Positions 56,823 to 64,000 of a DNA stretch of 64,000 nucleotides are shown here, piece by piece. The stretch is taken from contig NZ_SBIK01000001.1 of NCBI RefSeq assembly GCF_006503695.1, forward strand, positions 287,759-351,758. Direction: 5' to 3'. This DNA comes from Tepidiphilus succinatimandens (GTDB lineage Bacteria; Pseudomonadota; Gammaproteobacteria; Burkholderiales; Rhodocyclaceae). Within the stretch, counting starts at the first letter, position 1. Each line of letters opens with the position of its first letter. The notes beneath the pieces were generated by a model, which was not told where the DNA came from, searched no databases, and was given only the letters and a program-made list of their open reading frames with translations. Position numbers and translations under genes: made by a program.

Positions 56823-57869
56823 CTACGCCAGCGGCTGCACCACCCCTTCGCAGCCCACGAGCACCGGTTCCACCTCCAGCCGCACACCGAAACGCTCGGC
56901 CACCGTTTCGCGCACGCGGCGCGCGAGCGCGAGGAAATCCGCTCCTTTCGCTCCCCCCGCGTTGCACAGCACCAGCGCCTGGCGCTCATGCACCGCCGCG
57001 CCCCCTTCGCGCACCCCTTTGAGGCCGCAGCGCTCGATCATCCAGCCTGCGGCGAGCTTGACGCGCCCATCCGGCAAGGCGTGGCGCGGCAGCTCGGGAT
57101 GGTGCGCCGCCAGGCGTTCGGCCACCTCGGGCGATACCACCGGGTTCTTGAAGAAACTGCCGACGTTGCCCTGCACGCGGGGATCGGGCAGTTTGCGCGC
57201 CCGGATCTCGGCCACCGCCGCGTACACTTCGGCGGGCGAGACGTCTTGCCCCAGGCCGGCGAAGCGGCGCTGCAAATCGGGATAGTCGAGCCGCGGCGGC
57301 TCGTTCCGCGGCAGGCGGAAGGTCACCGCCGTGATCACCAGGGAAGCAGACTCCCGCGCCTTGAAGCGGCTCGTGCGGTAGCCGAAACCGCACTCGGCGG
57401 TCGGCAGCCGCCACGCCAGCCCCGTGTCGCGCTCCACCCCTTCGACCCAGGCGATGCGCTCGCCCACCTCCAGCCCGTAGGCGCCGACGTTTTGCACCGG
57501 CACCGCCCCCACGCTGCCGGGAATGGCGGCGAGGTTCTCCAGCCCACCCCAGCCCTGCGCCACGCACCAGCGCACGAACCCGTCCCACGGCTCCCCGGCG
57601 GCCGCGCGTACGAGCCGGGCCGCGTCGTCTTCCGCCAGCAGTTCGCGCCCGCGGGTAGCCAGGCGCACCACCCGTCCGGCGAAGTCTTCGAGGAAGACGA
57701 CGTTGCTGCCCCCGCCCAGCACCAGCTCCGGCATCGGCGCGGCTTCGCGCCGCTCGCGCCAGCGGGCGAGATCGGCTTCTTCTTCCAGCACGAGCAGTTC
57801 GCGCGCCCGGGCGGGCACCCCGAGGGTAGTCCAGGCCGAAAGATCGACGTCCGTGAAACGCTGCATCAT
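56823..57869 (-). CDS. murB: UDP-N-acetylmuramate dehydrogenase
   Basis: 348 residues. It reduces UDP-GlcNAc-enolpyruvate to UDP-MurNAc. It contains the FAD-binding VLGGGSNVVFLEDFAGRV, IPGSVGAVPVQNVGAYG, FGYRTSRFK and the catalytic Ser in GNVGSFFKNPVV. The C-terminus LVGCEGVVQPLA is of the E. coli-type (type I). The ATG overlaps the stop of the PACE gene; a second ATG one codon later is equally possible. Confidence 0.97.
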   Translation of the reverse strand: MMQRFTDVDLSAWTTLGVPARARELLVLEEEADLARWRERREAAPMPELVLGGGSNVVFLEDFAGRVVRLATRGRELLAEDDAARLVRAAAGEPWDGFVRWCVAQGWGGLENLAAIPGSVGAVPVQNVGAYGLEVGERIAWVEGVERDTGLAWRLPTAECGFGYRTSRFKARESASLVITAVTFRLPRNEPPRLDYPDLQRRFAGLGQDVSPAEVYAAVAEIRARKLPDPRVQGNVGSFFKNPVVSPEVAERLAAHHPELPRHALPDGRVKLAAGWMIERCGLKGVREGGAAVHERQALVLCNAGGAKGADFLALARRVRETVAERFGVRLEVEPVLVGCEGVVQPLA

Positions 57870-58345
57870 TCCCCTTGATCCGGACCGATGGGAAAGAGCC
57901 GGTCGTAGCACCAGTTGAAGACGTAAGCATAAACGGTATAGGCGAGCGCGAGCCCCAGATCGGCCACGAGCGCCTCGAGCCATCCCAGGCCGGTCCAGGC
58001 GACGATCAGCGGCAAGGTGAGGAACAGGAGCCCGCCCTCGAACCCGAGCGCGTGCACGATGCGCCACGAAGGGGGGCGCAGGTCGGCACGGCGGCCCGCC
58101 AGACGCGCCTCCAGCCGGTCGAACACCGTGTTGTAGAGGGCATTCCACAGCGCGGCGATGAGCGCAAGGAGCGCCAGCAAACCCAAGGAATCGAGCACCG
58201 GCGCGCCGCTCGCCCAAGAAAAAGGCGGCGTGATGAGCACGAGACCGCCGGCTTCGAACGCCAGCACCTGGCGCAGGCGATCGCGCCAGGTGCGCAAGGC
58301 CACGCCGCCATCCTTCGCCCGGAACGTCTGGTTGCGCTCTTCCAT
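57866..58345 (-). CDS. PACE family multidrug efflux protein
   Basis: 159 residues with four transmembrane segments arranged as two bacterial transmembrane pair domains. Each has a conserved signature: RQVLAFEAGGLVLITPPFSW with LWNALYNTVFDRLEAR, and VHALGFEGGLLFLTLPLIVAW with YTVYAYVFNWCYDRLFP. PACE transporters (AceI type) export chlorhexidine and polyamines. Its end overlaps murB by 4 bp. Confidence 0.92.
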   Translation of the reverse strand: MEERNQTFRAKDGGVALRTWRDRLRQVLAFEAGGLVLITPPFSWASGAPVLDSLGLLALLALIAALWNALYNTVFDRLEARLAGRRADLRPPSWRIVHALGFEGGLLFLTLPLIVAWTGLGWLEALVADLGLALAYTVYAYVFNWCYDRLFPIGPDQGE

Positions 58346-58385
58346 CGGCGGCGATTGTACCGCCCCACCCCAGGTAAACCCTAGT

Positions 58386-58413
58386 TTGCAGGGGGCGGTT
58401 TTTCCGCTATCCT
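58386..58413 (+). promoter_or_regulatory. promoter of the liv operon (putative)
   Basis: TTGCAG and TATCCT separated by 16 bp, 41 bp upstream of the livG ATG in the divergent gap with the PACE gene. The -35 is good and the -10 moderate. Confidence 0.4.
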
Positions 58414-58454
58414 GCCCCGCCAAGATCGGGATCCTGGGAGGGACGAGGGTGGCG

Positions 58455-59228
58455 ATGCTCGAACTGGAAGGCATCGTGATGGCCTTTGGCGGCTTTCGTG
58501 CCGTCGACGGCGTCACGCTGCGCGTCGAGGAAGGGCAGGTGCTCGGGCTCATCGGTCCCAACGGCGCGGGCAAGACGACGCTCTTCAACGTAATCGCCGG
58601 AGCCTATACGCCCACGGCCGGCACCATCCGTTTCCTGGGCGAAGACATCACGCGGCTGCGCACCGACGAGCGTTTCCACAAAGGGCTGGTGCGCACCTTC
58701 CAGATCCCGCACGAATTCCACCGTCTGAGCGTGCTGGAAAACCTCATGGTGGTGCCGCCGCACCAACCGGGCGAGAACCTCTTCGCCAACTGGTTCGACT
58801 GGCGAAAGGTTCGCCGCGTAGAGGAAGAGGTGCGGCAGAAGGCGATCGAGGTGCTCGCCTTCCTCGAACTCACCCACGTGGCCAACGAGCGCGCCGGACA
58901 TCTCTCTGGCGGACAGAAGAAACTGCTGGAGCTCGGCCGCACCATGATGACCGACGCGAAACTCGTGCTCCTCGACGAACCGGCGGCCGGGGTGAACCGC
59001 ACCCTGCTGCGCAAGCTCGAAGAGAAGATCCAGATCCTCAACCGGGAATGGGGCTACACCTTCATCCTCATCGAACACGACATGGAGATGATCGCCAAGC
59101 TCTGCCACCCCGTCGTCTGCATGGCCGAAGGCAAGGTGCTCACCCAGGGGGAATTCCTCGACGTGCGCAACGACCCCCGCGTGCTCGAAGCCTATCTGGG
59201 CGAAACGGTGACGGAGGAAGCCGCATGA
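58455..59228 (+). CDS. branched-chain amino acid-type ABC transporter ATPase LivG
   Basis: 257-residue ABC ATPase: Walker A GPNGAGKTT (~residue 37), signature HLSGGQKKLLEL, Walker B LVLLDEPAAGVN, H-loop LIEHDMEMI. The LivG-specific RTFQIPHEFHRLSVLENLMV is present. A GTG two codons upstream is an alternative start. It is the first gene of livGFHMJ. Confidence 0.93.
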   Translation: MLELEGIVMAFGGFRAVDGVTLRVEEGQVLGLIGPNGAGKTTLFNVIAGAYTPTAGTIRFLGEDITRLRTDERFHKGLVRTFQIPHEFHRLSVLENLMVVPPHQPGENLFANWFDWRKVRRVEEEVRQKAIEVLAFLELTHVANERAGHLSGGQKKLLELGRTMMTDAKLVLLDEPAAGVNRTLLRKLEEKIQILNREWGYTFILIEHDMEMIAKLCHPVVCMAEGKVLTQGEFLDVRNDPRVLEAYLGETVTEEAA

Positions 59229-59959
59229 ATGCGACCACGGCCCGCGACCGCCCCCAGCCCATCCTCGTCATGCACCAGGTGCGCGGTGGCTATGGCGATG
59301 CCGACATCCTGCAGGGCGTCTCGCTCGCGGTGATGCCGCAGGAAATCGTGGTCATCGTCGGCCCCAACGGCGCGGGCAAGTCGACGGCGATGAAGGCGGT
59401 GTTCGGGCTGGTGCGCATCCGCAGCGGTGCCATCGTCTTCGACGGCGAGGACATCACCGGCTGGAGCCCGGATCGTATCGTGCGCCGCGGCATCTCCTAC
59501 GTGCCGCAGGTCGACAACGTCTTTCGCGAGATGACGGTGCATGAGAACCTTGAAATGGGGGCTTTCCTCTCCAAGGGTGATCTGAGCGCGGCCTTCGATC
59601 GCATCTACGCCCTCTTCCCCGACCTGAAGGCCAAGCGCCACGCCCTCGCCGGCGACCTCTCCGGCGGGCAGCGCCAGATGGTGGCCATGGGCCGCGCCCT
59701 CATGCTCGAGCCCAAGCTCTTGCTGCTCGACGAGCCCACCGCCGGGCTCTCCCCCAAGTACATGCAGCAAATCTTTCAAATCTGCCGCGACGTGCGCGAC
59801 TCGGGCGTGTCGATCCTGCTGGTGGAGCAGCACGCCAAACAGGCGCTCGCCTTCTGCGACCGCGGCTACGTGCTCGCCACCGGTGCCAACCGTCACGAAG
59901 GCAGCGGTCGCGAGCTTCTCGAAGATCCCGAAATCGCCCAGATGTTCCTCGGCGGATGA
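59225..59959 (+). CDS. branched-chain amino acid-type ABC transporter ATPase LivF
   Basis: 244 residues: Walker A GPNGAGKST, signature DLSGGQRQMVAMGRAL, Walker B LLLLDEPTAGLSP, H-loop LLVEQHAKQAL. RRGISYVPQVDNVFREMTVHENLEMG is typical of LivF. It starts with ATGA overlap on livG. It forms the ATPase heterodimer with LivG. Confidence 0.93.
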   Translation: MNATTARDRPQPILVMHQVRGGYGDADILQGVSLAVMPQEIVVIVGPNGAGKSTAMKAVFGLVRIRSGAIVFDGEDITGWSPDRIVRRGISYVPQVDNVFREMTVHENLEMGAFLSKGDLSAAFDRIYALFPDLKAKRHALAGDLSGGQRQMVAMGRALMLEPKLLLLDEPTAGLSPKYMQQIFQICRDVRDSGVSILLVEQHAKQALAFCDRGYVLATGANRHEGSGRELLEDPEIAQMFLGG

Positions 59960-59969
59960 AGGGCCGACC

Positions 59970-60836
59970 ATGATGGAATTCCTCAACTTCTACGTCGTTC
60001 CCGGCATCGTGACCGGCTCGGTCTATGCACTCGGGGCGATCGGCATCACGCTCATCTTCGGCATCCTGCGCTTCGGCCATTTCGCCCACGGGGACCTCGC
60101 CACCAGCGGAGCCTATCTCGCCCTGGGCGCGACGGCGCTGCTCGGACTCACGCCCTGGGCGGCGCTGCCGGTGGCGATGGTCCTCACGGCGCTCCTTGCC
60201 TATGGCATTCACCGCCTCTTCTACCGCCATCTCGAATCCCGGCCCAAGATCCTCACCGTGATCGCCTCGCTCGGCATCGGCATGATGCTGCGCTCCATCG
60301 TCCAGGTCGTCTGGGGCGTGGATCCGCTCGCCTACGGCAGCGGCATCGCCCGGGCCCAAGCCTTCGGCCCCCTGATGCTGCGCCCGCGCGAGATCGCCAC
60401 GCTCGCGCTCACGCTCGCGCTGGTGGCGGCACTGCTCGCCTTCCTGCGCTACAGCAAGTGGGGCAAGGCGATGCGGGCAATGTCGGACAACCCCGATCTG
60501 GCGCGCCTGTGCGGCGTCGACAACGACCGGGTCACGCGGCTCACCTGGTTCATCGTCGGCGCGCTCGCGGCCGCCTCGGGCTTTTGCCTGGGCATCAACA
60601 CCGAACTCACCACCATGATGGGCTGGTCGGCGATGCTGTCGATGTTCGCCGCCGCGGTGCTGGGCGGCGTGGGGCGCGTGGAAGGGGCGGTGGTGGGCGG
60701 TCTGGTGATCGGCCTTGCCGAGGAACTCTCGGTACTCCTCGTGCCCGGCCCCTACAAATCGGCCACCGCCTTCGTGATCCTGCTCGCCATCCTGCTGCTG
60801 CGGCCGCAGGGCATCTTCAAGGGCAAAGTGCTGTAA
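59970..60836 (+). CDS. branched-chain amino acid-type ABC permease LivH
   Basis: 288 residues, about eight transmembrane segments. It opens MMEFLNFYVVPGIVTGSVYALGAIGITLIFGILRFGHFAHGD, matching LivH, and contains KWGKAMRAMSDNPDLARLCGVD and GGVGRVEGAVVGGLVIG. The second ATG (59973) is an alternative start. It is separated from livF by 10 bp. Confidence 0.93.
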   Translation: MMEFLNFYVVPGIVTGSVYALGAIGITLIFGILRFGHFAHGDLATSGAYLALGATALLGLTPWAALPVAMVLTALLAYGIHRLFYRHLESRPKILTVIASLGIGMMLRSIVQVVWGVDPLAYGSGIARAQAFGPLMLRPREIATLALTLALVAALLAFLRYSKWGKAMRAMSDNPDLARLCGVDNDRVTRLTWFIVGALAAASGFCLGINTELTTMMGWSAMLSMFAAAVLGGVGRVEGAVVGGLVIGLAEELSVLLVPGPYKSATAFVILLAILLLRPQGIFKGKVL

Positions 60837-60847
60837 GGAGCGACATC

Positions 60848-61807
60848 ATGGCCTCGATCGGCCTCATCAACTACGCCACCTTCATGGGCACCATGATCGG
60901 CATCTACGCCATCCTTGCCCTGGGCCTGAACGTGCAATGGGGCGTGACCGGGCTCTTCAATGCAGGCATCGCCGGGTTTTTTGCCGTGGGCGCCTACCTC
61001 TCGGCGCTCCTCACCGCGCCCCCCTCGCCCGAGCGCATCATGGGCTGGGAGCTCCCCGTCGCCGTCGGCTGGCTTGGCGCCATGGCCGGCGCCGCCCTCA
61101 TCGCCTGGCCGATCGGGCGCATCTGCCTGCGTTTCCGCTCGGATTATCTGGCGATCGCTACCATTGGCGTGGCCGAGGTGATCCGGCTGGTGCTGCGCAC
61201 CGAAGAAATGCTCTCGGGTGGCGCCCGCGGCATCACCGGAGTTCCCCGTCCCTTTGGCGGCCTCGAATACTCCCTGTCGCAGTTCGCCTATTTCGCCCTG
61301 GTGATCGCCGTGCTGCTTCTGGTCTACTGGGCCTTGGAGCGCCAGCTCGCCGCCCCCTGGGGGCGGATGATGAAGGCGATCCGCGATAACGAGCAGGCCG
61401 CCGCCGCCATGGGTAAGGACATCGCCAAACGCCGTCTGGAAGCCTTTGTGCTCGGCGCAGCGGTCATGGGTCTGGCCGGTGCGCTCTACGTCCATTTCAT
61501 GCGCGCGATCACCCCGGAGGCCATCGATCCCATGATTTCCACCTTTCTCGTGTGGATCATGCTGATCCTGGGCGGATCGGGCAACAACCGCGGCGCGATC
61601 CTCGGAGCGGTGATCGTCTGGCTTATCTGGTCGATGTCGGAATTCGTCACCGACCAGCTCCCTGCCGACATCGCCACCCAGGCCAAGTACATCCGAGTCT
61701 TCCTCATCGGCCTGATGCTGCAGCTCATCCTGCGTTTCCGCCCCGAAGGATTGTTGCCGGAAGAAAGCGGGCAGCGCACCGCTTCCCTTCCTCCTTCCCC
61801 GCGCTAA
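60848..61807 (+). CDS. branched-chain amino acid-type ABC permease LivM
   Basis: 319 residues, multi-spanning. LivM features are ALGLNVQWGVTGLFNAGIAGFFAVGAYLSALL, RFRSDYLAIATIGVAEVIRL, GRMMKAIRDNEQAAAAMGKD and LGGSGNNRGAILGAV. It starts 11 bp after livH and pairs with it as the transmembrane heterodimer. Confidence 0.93.
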   Translation: MASIGLINYATFMGTMIGIYAILALGLNVQWGVTGLFNAGIAGFFAVGAYLSALLTAPPSPERIMGWELPVAVGWLGAMAGAALIAWPIGRICLRFRSDYLAIATIGVAEVIRLVLRTEEMLSGGARGITGVPRPFGGLEYSLSQFAYFALVIAVLLLVYWALERQLAAPWGRMMKAIRDNEQAAAAMGKDIAKRRLEAFVLGAAVMGLAGALYVHFMRAITPEAIDPMISTFLVWIMLILGGSGNNRGAILGAVIVWLIWSMSEFVTDQLPADIATQAKYIRVFLIGLMLQLILRFRPEGLLPEESGQRTASLPPSPR

Positions 61808-61853
61808 ACTCCAACGACTACCCCCTCGAAACCTCACCCGAAGGAGACCGACC

Positions 61854-63059
61854 ATGAAGAAGAAAATCCTCGCCTCGCTCAGCGTCCTTGCCCTCGGCGG
61901 AGCGATCGCAAGCGCCCCGGCCATGGCGCAGAACGTCAAGGTGGCTTATCTCGTGGCCATCACCGGGCCGATCGCCGGCATGGCGCCGACGATGGTGCAG
62001 TCGATGAAGTTCGCCGCCGAGCAGGTCAACGCCCAGGGCGGTATCGGCAACGGCGGCAAGCTCGACCCTCAAGTCTACGATTCCGGCTGCAACCCGCAGC
62101 TCGCCACCGACGCCGCCACCAAGGCGGTGAACGTCAACGGTGTGATCGGCATCGTCGGCCCCTCCTGCTCCGGGCCGGTGATCGCGGTGGCCAATTCCGT
62201 GAGCGTGCCGGCCGGCGTGCTCCTCATCACCTCCTCGGGAACCTCGCCCAAGATCAGCACGCTGGATGACAAAGATCTCGTCTTCCGCACCGTGCCGTCC
62301 GACGACTACCAGGGCCGGGCGCTCGCGCGCACGATCAGGGCCCGCGGCATCGACAAGGTGGCCATCACCTATCTCAACAACGACTACGGCCTGGGGCTGG
62401 CCGAAGCCTTCACCGACGAATTCAAGAAACAGGGCGGCACCGTCACCGCCAGCCGGGCGCATGAAGACAAGAAAGCCTCGTACCGCTCGGATCTGGCCGA
62501 ACTCGCCAAGGGCGGAGCCGACACGCTGGTGGTCTTCGCCTACGGCAACTCCTCCGGGCTCACCATCCTGCGCCAGGCGATCGAGAACGGGTTTTTCAAG
62601 AATTTCGTCGGCGCCGACGGCATGCGCGACGAGGGCATGGTCAAGACCCTGGGCCCGGACAATCTCAAGACCCTTCTCGTCTCGGCTCCGGCCGGGGCAA
62701 CGGGCACCGGGTTCGAGAAGTTCAGCAAAGACTTCAAGGCCGCCGGCGGCGACCCCAACGGAACCTTCGCCGCCACGAGCTACGACGCCGCCTTCCTCAT
62801 GGCGCTGGCGATCGAGAAGGCCGGCGGCGACAAGGCGAAACTGCCCCAGGCGCTGCGTGAAGTCGCCACCGCCCCGGGCGAACCCATCCTGCCGGGCGAA
62901 TGGGCCAAGGCGAAGAAACTGATCGCCGAAGGCAAGGACATCGATTACAAAGGCGCCGCGGGGGATCAGGAATTCGACGCGCACGGCGACGTGCCGGGCG
63001 ACTACGTCCTCTACAAAGTAGGCGGCAGCGGCTTTGCCGAAATCGAACGCATGAAGTGA
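61854..63059 (+). CDS. branched-chain amino acid-type periplasmic binding protein LivJ-like
   Basis: 401 residues. A Sec signal peptide (MKKKILASLSVLALGG, cleavage after APAMA) precedes a type I periplasmic binding fold. Segments VAYLVAITGPIAGMAPTMVQSMKFAAEQVNAQGG, GVIGIVGPSCSGPVIAVAN and ITYLNNDYGLGLAEAFTDEF match the LivJ/AmiC group. The ligand could be branched-chain amino acids, or amides and urea-like compounds as in related systems. It is placed last in the operon, 46 bp after livM. Confidence 0.9.
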   Translation: MKKKILASLSVLALGGAIASAPAMAQNVKVAYLVAITGPIAGMAPTMVQSMKFAAEQVNAQGGIGNGGKLDPQVYDSGCNPQLATDAATKAVNVNGVIGIVGPSCSGPVIAVANSVSVPAGVLLITSSGTSPKISTLDDKDLVFRTVPSDDYQGRALARTIRARGIDKVAITYLNNDYGLGLAEAFTDEFKKQGGTVTASRAHEDKKASYRSDLAELAKGGADTLVVFAYGNSSGLTILRQAIENGFFKNFVGADGMRDEGMVKTLGPDNLKTLLVSAPAGATGTGFEKFSKDFKAAGGDPNGTFAATSYDAAFLMALAIEKAGGDKAKLPQALREVATAPGEPILPGEWAKAKKLIAEGKDIDYKGAAGDQEFDAHGDVPGDYVLYKVGGSGFAEIERMK

Positions 63060-63065
63060 TGGCCG

Positions 63066-63095
63066 GCGCCGCCCTGCGCCCATGCGGGGCGGCGC
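63066..63095. terminator. hairpin between livJ and prfC (putative bidirectional terminator)
   Basis: 9-bp stem GCGCCGCCC/GGGCGGCGC with a 12-nt loop, between the two convergent stop codons and almost touching that of prfC. No U-run. Confidence 0.5.
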
Positions 63096-63096
63096 T

Positions 63097-64000
63097 TCAG
63101 CCGAAGACCTGGCGGTGCTCGCGTGTGGCGCGAAACTGCACCGTCGGGTACTTCTCCATCGTCACCTCCAGGTTGTAGCGCGAGGAGGCCAGATACACCG
63201 GATTGCCGTCGATGTCGCGCGCAAGGCGCAGGGCCTGCTCGCGCTCGAAGCGCGCGCGCGTGGCCTCGTCCGGATAGACCAGCCAGCGGGCGGTGTAGAT
63301 CTCCGCCGGCTCGAAGATCGCCTCCACGCCGTATTCGCTGCGCAGCCGCTCGGCCACGATCTCGAACTGCAGCACCCCGACCGCCCCGAGCAGGATCTGA
63401 CCGCCCTCGAGCTCGAACACCTGGATCGCCCCTTCCTCCCCCAGTTCCTTCAAACCCTTGTGCAGCTGCTTGGCTCTGAGGGGATCGCGCAGCCGCGCCA
63501 TGCGGAAGAGCTCCGGTGCGAAGTAAGGGATGCCGGTGAAACCGAGCATTTCGCCTTCGGTGAGGGTGTCACCGATCTGCAGCTGACCATGATTGTGGAT
63601 GCCGATGATATCCCCAGCAAACGCCTCTTCCTGGATCGCGCGCTCGTTGGCCATGAAAGTGATGGCGTTGGCCAGGCGCATCTCGCGCCCGGCACGCACG
63701 TGCCAAGCTTTCATACCGTTGTGGTAGCGACCGGAGCAGACGCGAAAGAAGGCGATGCGGTCGCGGTGCTTCGGATCCATGTTCGCCTGGATCTTGAAGA
63801 CGAAGCCGGAGAATTTTTCCTCGGTGGGCAGGACCAGACGCACCCCGGCATCGCGCGGCTGCGGTGGCGGTGCCCAGTCGATGAGCGCCTGCAGGATCTC
63901 CTGCACCCCGAAATTGTTGATCGCCGAGCCGAAGAAAACCGGCGTCTGTCGCCCGGCAAGGAATTCGCCCAGGGCGAAGGGTGAGAGCGCCTCGCGCGCG
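63097..64000 (-). CDS. prfC: peptide chain release factor 3 (partial, N-terminus outside window)
   Basis: The C-terminal ~300 residues of RF3, the GTPase that recycles RF1/RF2. Visible segments are [15 protein letters not shown] at the window edge, [30 protein letters not shown] (domain II), [46 protein letters not shown] (domain III) and the end REHRQVFG. The reading frame stays open to base 64000, so the GTPase domain lies outside. Confidence 0.96.
   Translation of the reverse strand, partial: AREALSPFALGEFLAGRQTPVFFGSAINNFGVQEILQALIDWAPPPQPRDAGVRLVLPTEEKFSGFVFKIQANMDPKHRDRIAFFRVCSGRYHNGMKAWHVRAGREMRLANAITFMANERAIQEEAFAGDIIGIHNHGQLQIGDTLTEGEMLGFTGIPYFAPELFRMARLRDPLRAKQLHKGLKELGEEGAIQVFELEGGQILLGAVGVLQFEIVAERLRSEYGVEAIFEPAEIYTARWLVYPDEATRARFEREQALRLARDIDGNPVYLASSRYNLEVTMEKYPTVQFRATREHRQVFG

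Overview
The window is gene-dense, GC-rich chromosomal DNA from a betaproteobacterium. The evidence is the mix of genes: a bifunctional MaoC-Pta protein next to acetate kinase, the yhdP-nit-tldD cluster, GlnE beside a CYTH-CHAD protein, a DUF3683-type FAD/Fe-S oxidoreductase, DUF1840, a PACE efflux protein and a small-subunit catalase. Genus cannot be fixed from the sequence; a member of the Hydrogenophilaceae/Rhodocyclales area is a guess. Most genes sit in tight operons with 1-4 bp overlaps, and convergent neighbours often overlap at their 3' ends.

1-5.5 kb is a visibly less GC-rich accessory module on the minus strand. It contains a NifA/NorR-type sigma-54 activator, a flavoprotein of the acyl-CoA dehydrogenase fold, a rubredoxin, a Tat-exported NrtA-like binding protein and the start of an NrtB-like permease. 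A textbook -24/-12 promoter lies before the flavoprotein gene, with two palindromes about 55 and 80 bp further upstream. 5.5-7.5 kb is a decayed patch: an IS21 transposase remnant, an intact Xre-RES toxin-antitoxin pair with a palindromic operator, and an internally deleted Old Yellow Enzyme gene.

7.5-38 kb is mainly housekeeping: glmS-glmU, maoC/pta-ackA-proS, a lytic transglycosylase, yhdP-nit-tldD, glnE with CYTH-CHAD and sixA, mnmA-nudJ, rbgA, tonB, rlmJ, cysK, tRNA-Asn and ttcA. A hicAB toxin-antitoxin pair lies between two 62-bp direct repeats made from the 3' end of the preceding gene.

38-42.2 kb looks like a copper supply locus: a TonB-dependent receptor diverges from SCO1, PCuAC and a short Crp-like regulator. 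42.2-49.6 kb carries cfa, katA, kup, ahpF and ahpC. katA and ahpC share an OxyR-like operator next to their -35 elements. 49.7-58.3 kb holds the large FAD/Fe-S oxidoreductase, pyrE, exonuclease III, hpt, DUF1840, murB and a PACE-family gene. 58.4-63.1 kb is a complete branched-chain amino-acid-type ABC operon (livGFHMJ), followed by the C-terminal part of prfC, cut by the window edge.

No rRNA, CRISPR array or intact transposon was seen. The best candidates for something undescribed are the sigma-54 flavoprotein/rubredoxin/transport module and the repeat-flanked hicAB insertion.
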